Positions 43,480 through 53,066 of a stretch of DNA of 64,000 bases are shown here, one piece after another. The DNA comes from Brevinema_A sp051649605 (GTDB lineage: Bacteria; Spirochaetota; Brevinematia; Brevinematales; Brevinemataceae). The stretch is from the NCBI GenBank assembly GCA_051649605.1, contig JBOFHK010000026.1, positions 1 through 64,000 on the forward strand. Reading direction: 5' to 3'. Numbering within the stretch: the first letter of the stretch is position 1; every line of letters begins with the position of its first letter. The notes beneath the pieces were generated by a model. The model did no database searches and had not been told where the DNA came from. It saw nothing but the letters and a program-made list of their open reading frames with translations. The position numbers were made by a program, and so were the translations under genes.

Positions 43480-45483
43480 ATGAGTAAATTTTTTCTTCAT
43501 TCTAAATTTGATCCTGCGGGAGATCAGCCAAAAGCAATCAAACAGCTATCATCAAATTTTCATTCAGGGTTAAAAGAACAAACATTACTTGGGGTAACAG
43601 GCAGTGGTAAAACCTTTACCATGGCAGGAATTATTCAAAGTTTACAAGTGCCTACACTAATATTCTCACCAAATAAAACATTAGCAGCTCAATTATTTCG
43701 AGAATTTAAAGAGTTTTTCCCAGAAAATGCCGTTGAATATTTTGTATCCAATTTTAGTTATTACCAACCTGAAGCTTTTCTTCCTCAAAAAAATATTTAT
43801 ATCGAAAAAGAATCCCGTATTAATGATGAATTAGACCGAATGAGGATTTCGGCGGTAGCTTCGCTCTTAGAACGTCAGGATACCATTATCATCGCTTCTG
43901 TGTCCTGTATTTATGGGATGGGAGCTCCCACTGACTATAAAGAATTAATTCTACTTCTTTGTATCGGCATGACTATAGACCTTACTCAAATAATTCGACA
44001 TCTTACACGAATTCTCTACGAAGAAAGAGAATTTACTTTAGATCGGTCTTGTTTTCGCTATTACAACGACCACCTTGATATCCACGTTTCTTATTCTAAA
44101 GATCTTCTGAGAATTGGATTTGATAATCATTTTTGTATTACCTCGATTAAAAAAATCCAATATACTACAGGAACAATCTTAGAGGAATTAGACAGAACCT
44201 TGATATATCCAGCAAAACTATTTTTAACAACGGATCATAAAATTGAAGCAGCGATCGAAAATATTGAATTAGAACTAATAGACCGACTTCAAGAATTAAG
44301 AGCCGAAGGTAAATACGACGAAGCAAGTCGTTTAGAAGCTCGTGTTAAATACGATATTGATATGATGATCAGTATGGGTTACTGTAATGGCATCGAAAAT
44401 TATTCCCGACATCTCAGCTTTAGAGAGCCTGGAGAACGCCCTTTTACTTTGTTGGATTATTTTCCAAAAGATAATTTTTTGACCATTATTGATGAGTCTC
44501 ACATTGCCGTCCCTCAAATTAGCAGTATGTTTAATGGTAATCTTAGTCGACGAACAACCTTAGTAAGCCATGGATTTCGTCTTCCGTCTGCAATTGATCA
44601 TCGACCTCTAACTTTAGCAGAGTTTTTTGATATTACTGATAAAGTCCTTTACGTTTCCGCAACACCTGCCGATTTAGAACTACAAAATTCTGAAGCAATC
44701 GTCGAACAAATTATCCGACCAACAGGGCTACTCGATCCTAATATTGAGGTGCACCCTACAGAAGGTCAAATTATTGACATTATTCAAGAGGCCAAATTAA
44801 GAAAGGAAAGAAATGAAAGAGTAATCATTACCACCTTGACAAAAAAAATGGCAGAAAATTTAACAGAACACCTCATCGAAGCAGGATTATTAGTGTCCTA
44901 TATTCATAGTGATGTCGATACGATCAAAAGAACAGAAATCTTACGAGATCTTCGTTTAGGCGTTTTTGATATTTTAATTGGTATCAATTTACTACGCGAA
45001 GGGATTGATCTTCCTGAGGTTTCTCTCGTATGTATCTTAGACGCTGATAAGATCGGATTTCTTCGCTCGGCACGTTCTTTAATCCAAATTATTGGACGTT
45101 CTGCCCGAAACAGTGAAGGACTTGTTATTATGTATGCAGATAAAATTAGCCCTGCCATGAAAGAAGCAACGAGAGAAACAAATCGTCGACGTAAAATACA
45201 AAATGAATTTAATATAGCTCATAATATTACCCCTACCACAATCAGTAAAGGAATATCCGAAATTTTAGAAAGAACCCACAACGCTGAGGATTCTAAAAAA
45301 ACGGTGAAATTAGCAATAAAAAATATTCTCAAAGAAGAAAAAACAGTGATAAAAAAAATAAAAAAACTCACCACACTAATGGAAGAATACGCAGAAAAAT
45401 TACTCTTTGTTGAAGCAGCGTTATGTAGAGACGAGCTCCTAAAATTAGAAAAAACAAAAAAATCTAAAAAAATAAGTGAGTAG
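43480..45483 (+). CDS. uvrB: Excinuclease ABC subunit B (divergent)
   Basis: A 667-residue damage-verification helicase of nucleotide excision repair. Walker A is intact (GVTGSGKTFT, 38-47), as are FSPNKTLAAQL, EYFVS, IDESH, GFRLPSA, YVSATP, TTLTKKMAENLTEHL and GINLLREGIDLPEVSL. The C-terminal UVR domain (MEEYAEKLLFVEAALCRDEL) that meets UvrC is present. Normally invariant sites differ: the beta-hairpin base SYYDYYQPEAY reads SNFSYYQPEAF, DNRPL reads DHRPL, DADKEGFLRS reads DADKIGFLRS, and QTIGRAARN reads QIIGRSARN. The DNA-binding middle (about 165-245) is poorly conserved. It could be the only UvrB or a divergent second copy. Confidence 0.9.
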   Translation: MSKFFLHSKFDPAGDQPKAIKQLSSNFHSGLKEQTLLGVTGSGKTFTMAGIIQSLQVPTLIFSPNKTLAAQLFREFKEFFPENAVEYFVSNFSYYQPEAFLPQKNIYIEKESRINDELDRMRISAVASLLERQDTIIIASVSCIYGMGAPTDYKELILLLCIGMTIDLTQIIRHLTRILYEEREFTLDRSCFRYYNDHLDIHVSYSKDLLRIGFDNHFCITSIKKIQYTTGTILEELDRTLIYPAKLFLTTDHKIEAAIENIELELIDRLQELRAEGKYDEASRLEARVKYDIDMMISMGYCNGIENYSRHLSFREPGERPFTLLDYFPKDNFLTIIDESHIAVPQISSMFNGNLSRRTTLVSHGFRLPSAIDHRPLTLAEFFDITDKVLYVSATPADLELQNSEAIVEQIIRPTGLLDPNIEVHPTEGQIIDIIQEAKLRKERNERVIITTLTKKMAENLTEHLIEAGLLVSYIHSDVDTIKRTEILRDLRLGVFDILIGINLLREGIDLPEVSLVCILDADKIGFLRSARSLIQIIGRSARNSEGLVIMYADKISPAMKEATRETNRRRKIQNEFNIAHNITPTTISKGISEILERTHNAEDSKKTVKLAIKNILKEEKTVIKKIKKLTTLMEEYAEKLLFVEAALCRDELLKLEKTKKSKKISE

Positions 45484-45544
45484 CATAAATAATATGAAAC
45501 AGAGATCTAAAAATCCCCTTACGATTTATTCAAAATTATAGGAG

Positions 45545-47248
45545 TTACTCATTCTTAAGAGGGAGTACTGAAATATCAACAAAAATTACTTGCCCTCCCA
45601 AAACTGGATCATCCATAGTAAGAGAACTTTCAAATAAGCGTGGAGCTAAGAGATTATTCCAATTAGCGGTACGACTTTTAAAAAGAGATTGCTTAGACTT
45701 AGGCATAGGTTCAAAAAATTTATTGCCTAAAATACTCCCCGTAGACGCATCAATCAATACTGCTTGAAGAATATGGGTATTAATAGGACGTTTTAATTCT
45801 GCCAATAGTTGCTTGGTCGTTCGTATCGTATATTTTTCTGGAAATAAAGCTATTAATTCACTTTCAATAGCTAGCTGACTACCAACAACAAGGGAATACG
45901 TTCCTGCTTCGATATTATCAGGTATTAATAGTGATAAATTAGTATAAGTTGTTTGAGAGAGATATTTTTGTAGGGCAATTTGTAAATTGATAGTTTCGCC
46001 AGCAAAATATTCTTTACGAGGTACTTTTACTTCTTCGACAGCAAAATAATTGTACGGTTTCTCCGAAATATCAACGATAAATTCCATTTTTTGGGGAACA
46101 AAATGTGTTAGATCATTATTCCAAAGAATAGAAATATAATTGTTCCAATATTCTTTCAAAGCACGTGGATCATACACCGAATGCCGTACCCAATTAACTT
46201 GATTAGAAACTATTTGGTCATTGGTAAGAGATAAATTCCAAGACAATTTTATCTGTCTTTCGATATTCTTACCTAGCTCCCTCTCCAATATCATCCCGAT
46301 TCCCTCACTAAGCAACATAGGAAGGTATTTACGAGAACGCGCCATCCTCATCGTATAAGTATTAGAATAAGATTTCCCATGAATATGAAAAGTAACAGGA
46401 ATCATAGTAGCCTGTTTATCAAAACGTCCATAAACAGTCGAGAGTCCATCAAAAACCGTTGAACCAATAGTTTCGGGGAGAGCTCTTCCAATCTTAAACG
46501 ATAAGCGTGTACTTGGCATAATATCATAAATTTCTGCTCTCGCTAAAGGAAGGCTCACCGGTCCTTCTCCATCCATGGGATGTCCATAGATATAAACATT
46601 TTCACCATCTACATAGGTTACCGTCCCTATAGAAGCAATATTAATATCACCCTCTACAAGTTTGATAGCAACAGCATCTCCTCCTTTTAGAGGAGCAACA
46701 CCATTAGAACGTGAAGAAGGTACGGTAATAAATTCTTCGATTCCTTGGGGATAACTAGAAATTTGCTTAGAATTTTGAAGTTTTTCTAAAAAATCTCCGC
46801 CTTCCAATCCTTCTAAGGTCCAAGAGTTTTGGATTGGGACAGCATCTTGAGGAATAAAAGCAGTATTCCCACCTCTTTGTTTGTCTGACACCATATCTTG
46901 AATAGGAACAATACCCGCTAGTAATTCTATTGCATTCGCCCACGTATAAGCTAAAGCTCCAACTAGTTTACCATCAATATACACAGGGCTACCACTCATT
47001 CCAGCAGCAACGCGGGTACGTTCTACATTATCGCCTGATAATCTTACCAAAATTAAACCAGCTTGAGGTAAACGATTTGGCATATAAGAAATCACTTCTA
47101 CCTCCATACGTTCTGGCTCTAAACCCTGCATAACCGTAAGAGCATAACCTTTCATTCCTCGTTTCAGCTGGGTTGGGTTAAAAAATTCTATCTGCTGCGT
47201 ATAAAGAACAGTATGAGATAATAAAAAAATAACAATAATTTTTTTCAT
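45545..47248 (-). CDS. SpoIVB/S55-family exported protein
   Basis: A protein of about 567 residues with an N-terminal signal (KKIIVIFLLSHTVLYTQQ) and an S55-type serine peptidase domain: LKRGMKGYALTVMQG at the start and AGMSGSPVYIDGKLVGALAY with the predicted catalytic serine. The second half is beta-rich and unassigned. I start at ATG 47248 with AAGGATT upstream; a longer reading to 47311 would overlap the preceding gene. It lies 19 bases after the barrel-protein gene. SpoIVB itself is a sporulation protease, but this domain also occurs in spirochaetes, which do not sporulate. The target is unknown. Confidence 0.82.
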   Translation of the reverse strand: MKKIIVIFLLSHTVLYTQQIEFFNPTQLKRGMKGYALTVMQGLEPERMEVEVISYMPNRLPQAGLILVRLSGDNVERTRVAAGMSGSPVYIDGKLVGALAYTWANAIELLAGIVPIQDMVSDKQRGGNTAFIPQDAVPIQNSWTLEGLEGGDFLEKLQNSKQISSYPQGIEEFITVPSSRSNGVAPLKGGDAVAIKLVEGDINIASIGTVTYVDGENVYIYGHPMDGEGPVSLPLARAEIYDIMPSTRLSFKIGRALPETIGSTVFDGLSTVYGRFDKQATMIPVTFHIHGKSYSNTYTMRMARSRKYLPMLLSEGIGMILERELGKNIERQIKLSWNLSLTNDQIVSNQVNWVRHSVYDPRALKEYWNNYISILWNNDLTHFVPQKMEFIVDISEKPYNYFAVEEVKVPRKEYFAGETINLQIALQKYLSQTTYTNLSLLIPDNIEAGTYSLVVGSQLAIESELIALFPEKYTIRTTKQLLAELKRPINTHILQAVLIDASTGSILGNKFFEPMPKSKQSLFKSRTANWNNLLAPRLFESSLTMDDPVLGGQVIFVDISVLPLKNE

Positions 47249-47267
47249 AGAGTAATCCTTTAAGAAA

Positions 47268-48815
47268 TTAAAAATTAACGGTAATTCCACCATTTGCCTG
47301 AATCCCACCATAATAAGTCCCTGAAATAAATTGAATGTTTTGATTGAGGATATTCTTTACTTCAATAAATAATTCTGCTGTCTGATAAATTTTTTGGGAA
47401 ATTCTGAGATTTAGTAGAAGAGCAATAGGGGCTTGGTCGGTTTCGGTGAGCATTCGCGGAGCATATAAGGTAAAATGGGTCTCCAAATTAAATCCTACAG
47501 GCTTGTATCCCAAATTTAGAAAGACATCAAACTTATGAGGACTAAATAAGAGCCAAAATTTTGGAATATTCTGATAACGGTAGGCAACATTCATGTTGAA
47601 GATATTTCCTGTATCCAGCCCAAAACTAAATCCCGTTTCAATAATATCTACCTGAGAAATACTAGTAAAATTATAGAGCTGCGTTTCTATATCGTATTGA
47701 TAAATACGTTTAGCATTATAATCGCTATAGTTAACATCCAGAGCCATCCAAAAAATCGGATGAGGGGTAATTCTCATAGTACTAGAATAAATCCATCGAG
47801 ATTCTGGACTTGGTATTAGCGAAAAAAACTGACTTTCTCGAGCTGCTAATTCTGCGTTGTAGAGAGTAAAATCCCCAGATATTTTAAAATTCCATGTAAA
47901 ATAATCTAAGTACTGATATTCTAAACTCAACTCAGGCCAGCCAAATATGGCATTTTCTGAAGAACTCACAAGCCCCATCCCTATTCCCACACTCACTCCT
48001 TTGCCCAATACAAAATCTGTTTTTATATTTAATAGCCCAGTATGAGCCTGAAAATATCTATAATCATTAAACCAATAACTACTTTCAATTTCAAAATAGT
48101 TTTTATCGGTAAAATTTGCCCGATAAGCCAATAACAAATCTCCATCAATCAGCAATACATTATCCGTTATCACTGATTCTAAATTCTTCTGAGCCAAGAT
48201 TGTAAAACCACTATGTGCCGAAATATCAAGATAAGATTTATCATCAATCCAATGTTTTGTTTTAAAGGTAAGGGGAATATATTGAGTATCTTGATTGTGA
48301 TTAGTGTTGCTAATAAACTGCCTAGTGTGTTGATAATACTCAAATTCAAAAGAAAGTAAACTATTATTAATATCAGCATCAACATAAGCTTGTAAACGAT
48401 TTTGGAAAAAAGAAGTATTATCAAACTCTTGCTTATTAAATAGAGCGTTTTGACGAAAATTCCCTTGATAAGTAAACTTATACAAAACATTACTAATCAT
48501 ATTCTGTAATAGGGCATTAATCTTGGTATCATTAAAAGAACCATAAGAGGCATTTAATAAAGCAATACGACGTGTCTCTTTTTGAGATAAGGCTCTACTA
48601 AAAGAAACATCCGCCAATCCAGTAGAAATTTCTTCTAAATAGACATCTTGAAACTGGGGATTCCTTTCTCTTAGAGTAGCTTCTTGAATACTAACAGTAT
48701 TAAGAACACTTTGATCTTCAATAACTAAATCCAATTCAGGGAGAATAATTTCATCAGCCTGTGCCAAAGACATACTAGGAAAAAAAATGAGCAAAAACAT
48801 TAAGAATAAAGGCAT
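47268..48815 (-). CDS. Predicted outer-membrane beta-barrel protein (TonB-receptor-like C-terminus)
   Basis: A protein of about 515 residues with a signal peptide ending near SLAQA. After an Asp/Glu/Leu-rich N-terminal segment there are many alternating strands (LSFEFEYYQHTRQF, KNYFEIESSYWFNDYRYF). The end, AELFIEVKNILNQNIQFIS then GGITVNF, resembles TonB-dependent receptor C-termini, with a terminal Phe. No plug domain is visible. I choose ATG 48815, 6 bases after AAGGA; ATG 48821 abuts the site. Probably one operon with the S55-family gene. Confidence 0.72.
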   Translation of the reverse strand: MPLFLMFLLIFFPSMSLAQADEIILPELDLVIEDQSVLNTVSIQEATLRERNPQFQDVYLEEISTGLADVSFSRALSQKETRRIALLNASYGSFNDTKINALLQNMISNVLYKFTYQGNFRQNALFNKQEFDNTSFFQNRLQAYVDADINNSLLSFEFEYYQHTRQFISNTNHNQDTQYIPLTFKTKHWIDDKSYLDISAHSGFTILAQKNLESVITDNVLLIDGDLLLAYRANFTDKNYFEIESSYWFNDYRYFQAHTGLLNIKTDFVLGKGVSVGIGMGLVSSSENAIFGWPELSLEYQYLDYFTWNFKISGDFTLYNAELAARESQFFSLIPSPESRWIYSSTMRITPHPIFWMALDVNYSDYNAKRIYQYDIETQLYNFTSISQVDIIETGFSFGLDTGNIFNMNVAYRYQNIPKFWLLFSPHKFDVFLNLGYKPVGFNLETHFTLYAPRMLTETDQAPIALLLNLRISQKIYQTAELFIEVKNILNQNIQFISGTYYGGIQANGGITVNF

Positions 48816-48887
48816 AACCATTCCTTAATATTAATTGCTCATATTATAACATACTTACAAAAAAATCTCAAGAGATACACTTAGGGC

Positions 48888-49271
48888 TCAAACGACAATA
48901 CCTTTACTGGCTAATAATACCCTTGTTTCATCAGACATTGGGGTAAACCCCCTATTGATGAGACCTTTTGTATAGATTTTATTATAAAAAAATGCTCCCA
49001 CAATATTAACAATAAAATAATATAATGAAGAGATTATACTATAAATCCCAAGATCGTCCATTATTTGAAACGTGATCGCTCCATCAATATTAGAATACGT
49101 GTAGGGCATATAATAAAAACCCACTATATAAAATAAAAAAAAGGGTAAAAAGATTTTGAAATCACCCCTTAGAAGAGGAACAAACATCCCGAAAAAAAAC
49201 GTTGTCCAAGAGAATCCAAGAATAGCTTTTTTAATCTGACCAGTATGTCTATTTTGCAAAAACACTATCAT
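48888..49271 (-). CDS. Small membrane protein, HrgC-like
   Basis: A 127-residue protein with about three hydrophobic segments and short polar ends. The segment KKAILGFSWTTFFFGMFVPL followed by LRGDFKIFLPF resembles a family of small bacterial and phage-associated proteins annotated HrgC or DUF2628-like, often carrying a GFSWTxxFFGxxxPxxRGD motif. Function unknown. The ribosome site AAGGAAA precedes ATG 49271. Expression is probably separate from the flanking genes, with about 70-90 base gaps on each side. Confidence 0.65.
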   Translation of the reverse strand: MIVFLQNRHTGQIKKAILGFSWTTFFFGMFVPLLRGDFKIFLPFFLFYIVGFYYMPYTYSNIDGAITFQIMDDLGIYSIISSLYYFIVNIVGAFFYNKIYTKGLINRGFTPMSDETRVLLASKGIVV

Positions 49272-49357
49272 TATATTTCCTTATTTTATATTTCAAAACC
49301 AACAATCTTTTGAATCATTAGTTTTAAAATATTACTTAATCAAATATTTATTTTTAT

Positions 49358-51079
49358 TTACTTTATTGTAAAATCATGCCCTAAATCAAAATTAAGATTT
49401 TCATAAGAACGATTTAAAGCAACAGAAATCGGTACTTGCTTTGCCATAGAACCCATTAATTGACGAGGACCTGGAGAGGTAAAACAATCATCCTGCGCCC
49501 AAGCTTTACGCCTAGATACAAAAAATTCAAAGGCAGGAGAATTTAATTTGACCAAAGCCTTTTCGATTACGAACTCATCTTGACCGTGCCGACGTTCAAT
49601 ATTTAAAAGTCCTGTCAATGGAATTGCTTGTGCCCGTCCACTTTTTTGAAGATCTGTAATTGCTGCCATATAACCTGTATGTCCACCTAACGCTAAAGAA
49701 CCAGCCACTAAACCAAGATTCAAACAATAAGCAGCGTCGAATACTGTCGGTGCTCCACAGCGTCCTTCATAACCAAAAAAATGATTTAAAGGGGCAAAAT
49801 TATATTTTGCAAAATAACCTTCCGACGATTTTTGCATTTCTTTGATACGATCTGCCACCATTTCAATCACTAAGGTTTCTGTAGGGATCTGAGATAAAGG
49901 AAGATTGCCATGAGAATCCCGATCCAAGAGAAGCATTGCTTGAATACTAACAGGAAGTGCTTGGTATAGTAATTGTGTTTTTTCGTCAAGTTTTTCTACC
50001 ATAAATGCTTTTTTCTGGTGAACATCCATCGCAGTAAATTTTTCTACATTATGGCCAATCATTTCATCCATTTGGGAAAGCATAGCTCTCATTTCTGGAA
50101 TAAATTCGATAAATCCTTCAGGGATTAAAACCAATCCATGATTGATACCTTTTTCGGCACGGTATTTAACAACTTCTGCAATTTCATTAATAACTTGTGC
50201 AAGTGAATATTTTTTTTCTAAGACTTCTTCAGAAATAATCGTATAAGCAGGTCTCGTTTGAAGTGCCGTTTCTAAAGCCACATGACTTGCAGCACGCCCC
50301 ATAATCTTGACAAAATGCCAATATTTAAGTGAAGACGATGTATCTTGAAGAATGTTACCAACCATTTCAGAATAAATTTTTGTTGCCGTATCAAATCCAA
50401 AAGAAATTGGAAGAAGATCCCCTAACTGAAGATCACCATCAATCGTTTTTGGAACACCAATAACGGTAACACCATGAGGAGCTAAAAACTCTGCTAGTAC
50501 CGCAGCATTAGTATTAGAATCATCGCCTCCAATAATAATAATCGTATCCAATTTGTATTTGATGACGACATTTTTTACTTGAGTAAATTGTTCTGGAGAT
50601 TTGATTTTGGTACGATCTGAGCCCATAAAATCAAAACCACCAGTATTACAAATATCATCTACCATCGTATCGGTAATTTCAAAAAAATCACCAGCTAAAA
50701 GCCCTTTTGGCCCTTTTTTAACCGCTAATAAGGTATTATTTTCACCCAAAGCTTTTTTAATCCCAACAACAACATTATGCCCTCCAGATGCCGGCCCTCC
50801 TGAAAATAAAACCGCAACGCGTTTACCGGAGACGTCTAAAGCCCCATCAACTGATAAAATCTTATTTTCACTTTTCGCCACCATTAGAGGAAATGCTGTG
50901 GTAATTGCATCACCATCTTTCGTAGTCAATACCTGATTGGATTTTTTAAATTGCACTGCCTGTAAGGAAGAACCTTTAATAAATTCTTGTAAAACAGGAA
51001 CAGCTAGTGTTCTGATGTAATTCTCAAAGGGAGAACGATGTCTCTCCATATTAATAAGTTTATTATTTAACTCACTCAT
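49358..51079 (-). CDS. pfp: Pyrophosphate-dependent 6-phosphofructokinase (long form)
   Basis: A 573-residue enzyme that phosphorylates fructose-6-phosphate reversibly with PPi instead of ATP. PPi use is shown by GGDDSN (ATP enzymes have GGDGS) and by PKTIDGDL. FSGGPASGGHN, FVKIMGRAASHVALE and the C-terminal FFGYEGRCGAPTVFD also match the long PFP clade found in spirochaetes and plants. With the class II aldolase at 9341 it supports PPi-linked glycolysis. It is followed downstream on the same strand by the HrgC-like gene. Confidence 0.95.
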   Translation of the reverse strand: MSELNNKLINMERHRSPFENYIRTLAVPVLQEFIKGSSLQAVQFKKSNQVLTTKDGDAITTAFPLMVAKSENKILSVDGALDVSGKRVAVLFSGGPASGGHNVVVGIKKALGENNTLLAVKKGPKGLLAGDFFEITDTMVDDICNTGGFDFMGSDRTKIKSPEQFTQVKNVVIKYKLDTIIIIGGDDSNTNAAVLAEFLAPHGVTVIGVPKTIDGDLQLGDLLPISFGFDTATKIYSEMVGNILQDTSSSLKYWHFVKIMGRAASHVALETALQTRPAYTIISEEVLEKKYSLAQVINEIAEVVKYRAEKGINHGLVLIPEGFIEFIPEMRAMLSQMDEMIGHNVEKFTAMDVHQKKAFMVEKLDEKTQLLYQALPVSIQAMLLLDRDSHGNLPLSQIPTETLVIEMVADRIKEMQKSSEGYFAKYNFAPLNHFFGYEGRCGAPTVFDAAYCLNLGLVAGSLALGGHTGYMAAITDLQKSGRAQAIPLTGLLNIERRHGQDEFVIEKALVKLNSPAFEFFVSRRKAWAQDDCFTSPGPRQLMGSMAKQVPISVALNRSYENLNFDLGHDFTIK

Positions 51080-51098
51080 AAATTATCTCCTAAGGGAT

Positions 51099-52040
51099 TT
51101 AGTTATTAACAAAATATCCGATTTTTCTAAACCGTTCATAGCGATCATTAAGTAGTTTTGTAATACTCTTTTTTCGTAGTTGTCGTAAATTTTCAACAAT
51201 CATCGTCGATAAGGTTTGCATCATCATTGAAGGATCTCTGTGAGCACCCCCAATAGGTTCAGGAATAATCTGATCAACTACAGCAAATTCTTTAAGGTAT
51301 TTTGGTGTATATTTTAGTGCTTCAGCAGCCTGTTGTACTTTGGTAGAATCATGCCATAAAATCGAAGCACAAGATTCTGGAGAGATAACAGAATAAATTG
51401 AATGTTCCAAAATCAATACTCTATCAGCTATAGCAATTCCTAAAGCCCCTCCACTTCCACCTTCTCCAATAACAATAGAAATAATCGGTGTTTTTATTCC
51501 AAAAAAATTCATAATATTATTTGCGATCGCCTCACCTTGTCCTCGTTCTTCCGCTCCAATCCCAGGATAAGCACCTGGAGTATCTACAAAAGTCAATACA
51601 GGTTTTTTAAATTTCTCTGCAAGCTGAACTGCTCGAAGTGCTTTACGATACCCTTCAGGGTTTGGCATTCCAAAGTTTCTTTTAATACGAGAATGTACAT
51701 CTTTCCCTTTTTCTTGCCCAATAATCATAAATTTTTCACCGTCCAATTCTGCCCAACCTGCAATAATCGCTCCATCATCGCCAAAAACTCTATCTCCATG
51801 AATTTCTACAAAGTCTGAAAACATTTGCTCTATATAATCAAGAAATCCTGGTCTTGCTGGATGTCGAGCAACCTGTGTTGTCTGCCAAGGAGTTAGATCT
51901 TGGTACAAATGATTTAAGATACTTTTTTTTTGGTCTTCCAAGGCATATACTTGTACAAGATCGCTTTCTAAATCTGACTGGAGAATGTCAATCGCAAGAT
52001 CAATTTCTTTCAATTCTTGTTCAAAATCTAAATATTTCAT
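51099..52040 (-). CDS. accA: Acetyl-CoA carboxylase carboxyltransferase subunit alpha
   Basis: A 313-residue subunit that, with AccD, transfers the carboxyl group from carboxybiotin to acetyl-CoA for fatty-acid synthesis. Family signatures: ARHPARPGFLDYIEQMF, MIIGQEKGKD, FGMPNPEGYRKALR, FVDTPGAYPGIGAEERGQGE, IGEGGSGGALGI and SVISPESCASILW. No accD, accB or accC lies here. It is 19 bases upstream of pfp, so probably co-transcribed with it. Ribosome site GAGG. Confidence 0.96.
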   Translation of the reverse strand: MKYLDFEQELKEIDLAIDILQSDLESDLVQVYALEDQKKSILNHLYQDLTPWQTTQVARHPARPGFLDYIEQMFSDFVEIHGDRVFGDDGAIIAGWAELDGEKFMIIGQEKGKDVHSRIKRNFGMPNPEGYRKALRAVQLAEKFKKPVLTFVDTPGAYPGIGAEERGQGEAIANNIMNFFGIKTPIISIVIGEGGSGGALGIAIADRVLILEHSIYSVISPESCASILWHDSTKVQQAAEALKYTPKYLKEFAVVDQIIPEPIGGAHRDPSMMMQTLSTMIVENLRQLRKKSITKLLNDRYERFRKIGYFVNN

Positions 52041-52171
52041 AATGAAAACCTCTGTATTAAAAATATAATAATATATAGATCAAACAAATGACTGTTTTCA
52101 AAATTATACTGTATAATTATCAATTCGTCAAGACAATCATTAAAATAAATATTCTTCCTAGTGAAAATAAT

Positions 52172-52212
52172 AAAAATAAAAAGTGAAGAATCATTCCTCA
52201 CTTTTTATTTTT
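52172..52212 (-). terminator. Terminator of the cyclophilin gene
   Basis: The arms AAAAATAAAAAGTGA and TCACTTTTTATTTTT flank an 11-base loop and lie immediately downstream of the minus-strand gene. Confidence 0.85.
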
Positions 52213-52223
52213 ATATGTTGTTC

Positions 52224-52790
52224 TTATTGGTTTACTGTCACTTTTTTCATCGATACAGTTTTAACAGGTTTATCATTCATTCCTGTTTGTACAGCACCAA
52301 TTTTTTTAACAATATCTAATCCTTGGATTACTTGCCCAAATACAGCGTGTTTGCCATCAAGCCAAGAGGTTGGAACTAAAGTAATAAAAAATTGTGATCC
52401 CCCCGTATCTGGTCCCGCATTCGCCATAGAAAGGACACCAGCATTAACGTGCTTAAGATGAGGATGAAATTCATCTTTAATCGTATACCCAGGACCACCC
52501 ATACCTGTGCCTTGTGGATCTCCAGTTTGGATCATAAAATCTTTTATAATACGATGAAAAATAATCCCATTATAAAATCCTTCTTTTACAAGTTTAAGAA
52601 AGTTTGCCGCAGTAATTGGAGCTTTATCTTCAAAAATTTCTGCTTTAATTACTCCCATCTCTGTTTCTATTGTTACCACAGGGTTTTTTGGATTAATTGG
52701 TTGAATAATTCCCGTTTGTGCTTCTAAATTACTTTCTGACATAATTATAACTCCCAATGCGATTAATAAAATTTTTTGAGTGATTTTCAT
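52224..52790 (-). CDS. Exported cyclophilin-type peptidyl-prolyl isomerase
   Basis: A 188-residue PPIase that speeds proline isomerisation during folding. Cyclophilin motifs are clear: IKAEIFEDKAPITAANFLKL, FHRIIKDFMIQTGDPQGTG, VLSMANAGPDTGGSQFFITL and HAVFGQVIQGLDIV, with the active-site Arg in FHR. An N-terminal hydrophobic segment (ILLIALGVIIM) suggests export to the periplasm, where it may help outer-membrane proteins fold. It has its own terminator and a GGAGG site. Confidence 0.93.
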   Translation of the reverse strand: MKITQKILLIALGVIIMSESNLEAQTGIIQPINPKNPVVTIETEMGVIKAEIFEDKAPITAANFLKLVKEGFYNGIIFHRIIKDFMIQTGDPQGTGMGGPGYTIKDEFHPHLKHVNAGVLSMANAGPDTGGSQFFITLVPTSWLDGKHAVFGQVIQGLDIVKKIGAVQTGMNDKPVKTVSMKKVTVNQ

Positions 52791-53002
52791 AAAACCTCCA
52801 CGGTACTTTGATATTTTATTGTATTATTTGATTTTCCTTATTATAAATTAATATATTACGATATACTATATAACAAGCTGCTTTTAATATAGAATAATAT
52901 AGAAATAAAGACCCTATATTTTTATATTATAGCAAAAACTATTAATTAAATCAAGAATTTTATACATTTATACAATCATAAAAAATAGTCGTTTAGTAAA
53001 AA

Positions 53003-53031
53003 TTGATTTTTAGATAAAAAAATGTCATAAT
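53003..53031 (+). promoter_or_regulatory. Possible promoter of the PBP operon
   Basis: TTGATT (53003-53008), 17 bases, CATAAT (53026-53031), 35 bases before the penicillin-binding protein gene. The rest of the 276-base gap upstream is AT-rich and unassigned. Confidence 0.45.
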
Positions 53032-53066
53032 AAGCAGTACGCATCAAAGCATAGGAGTATAAAAAT

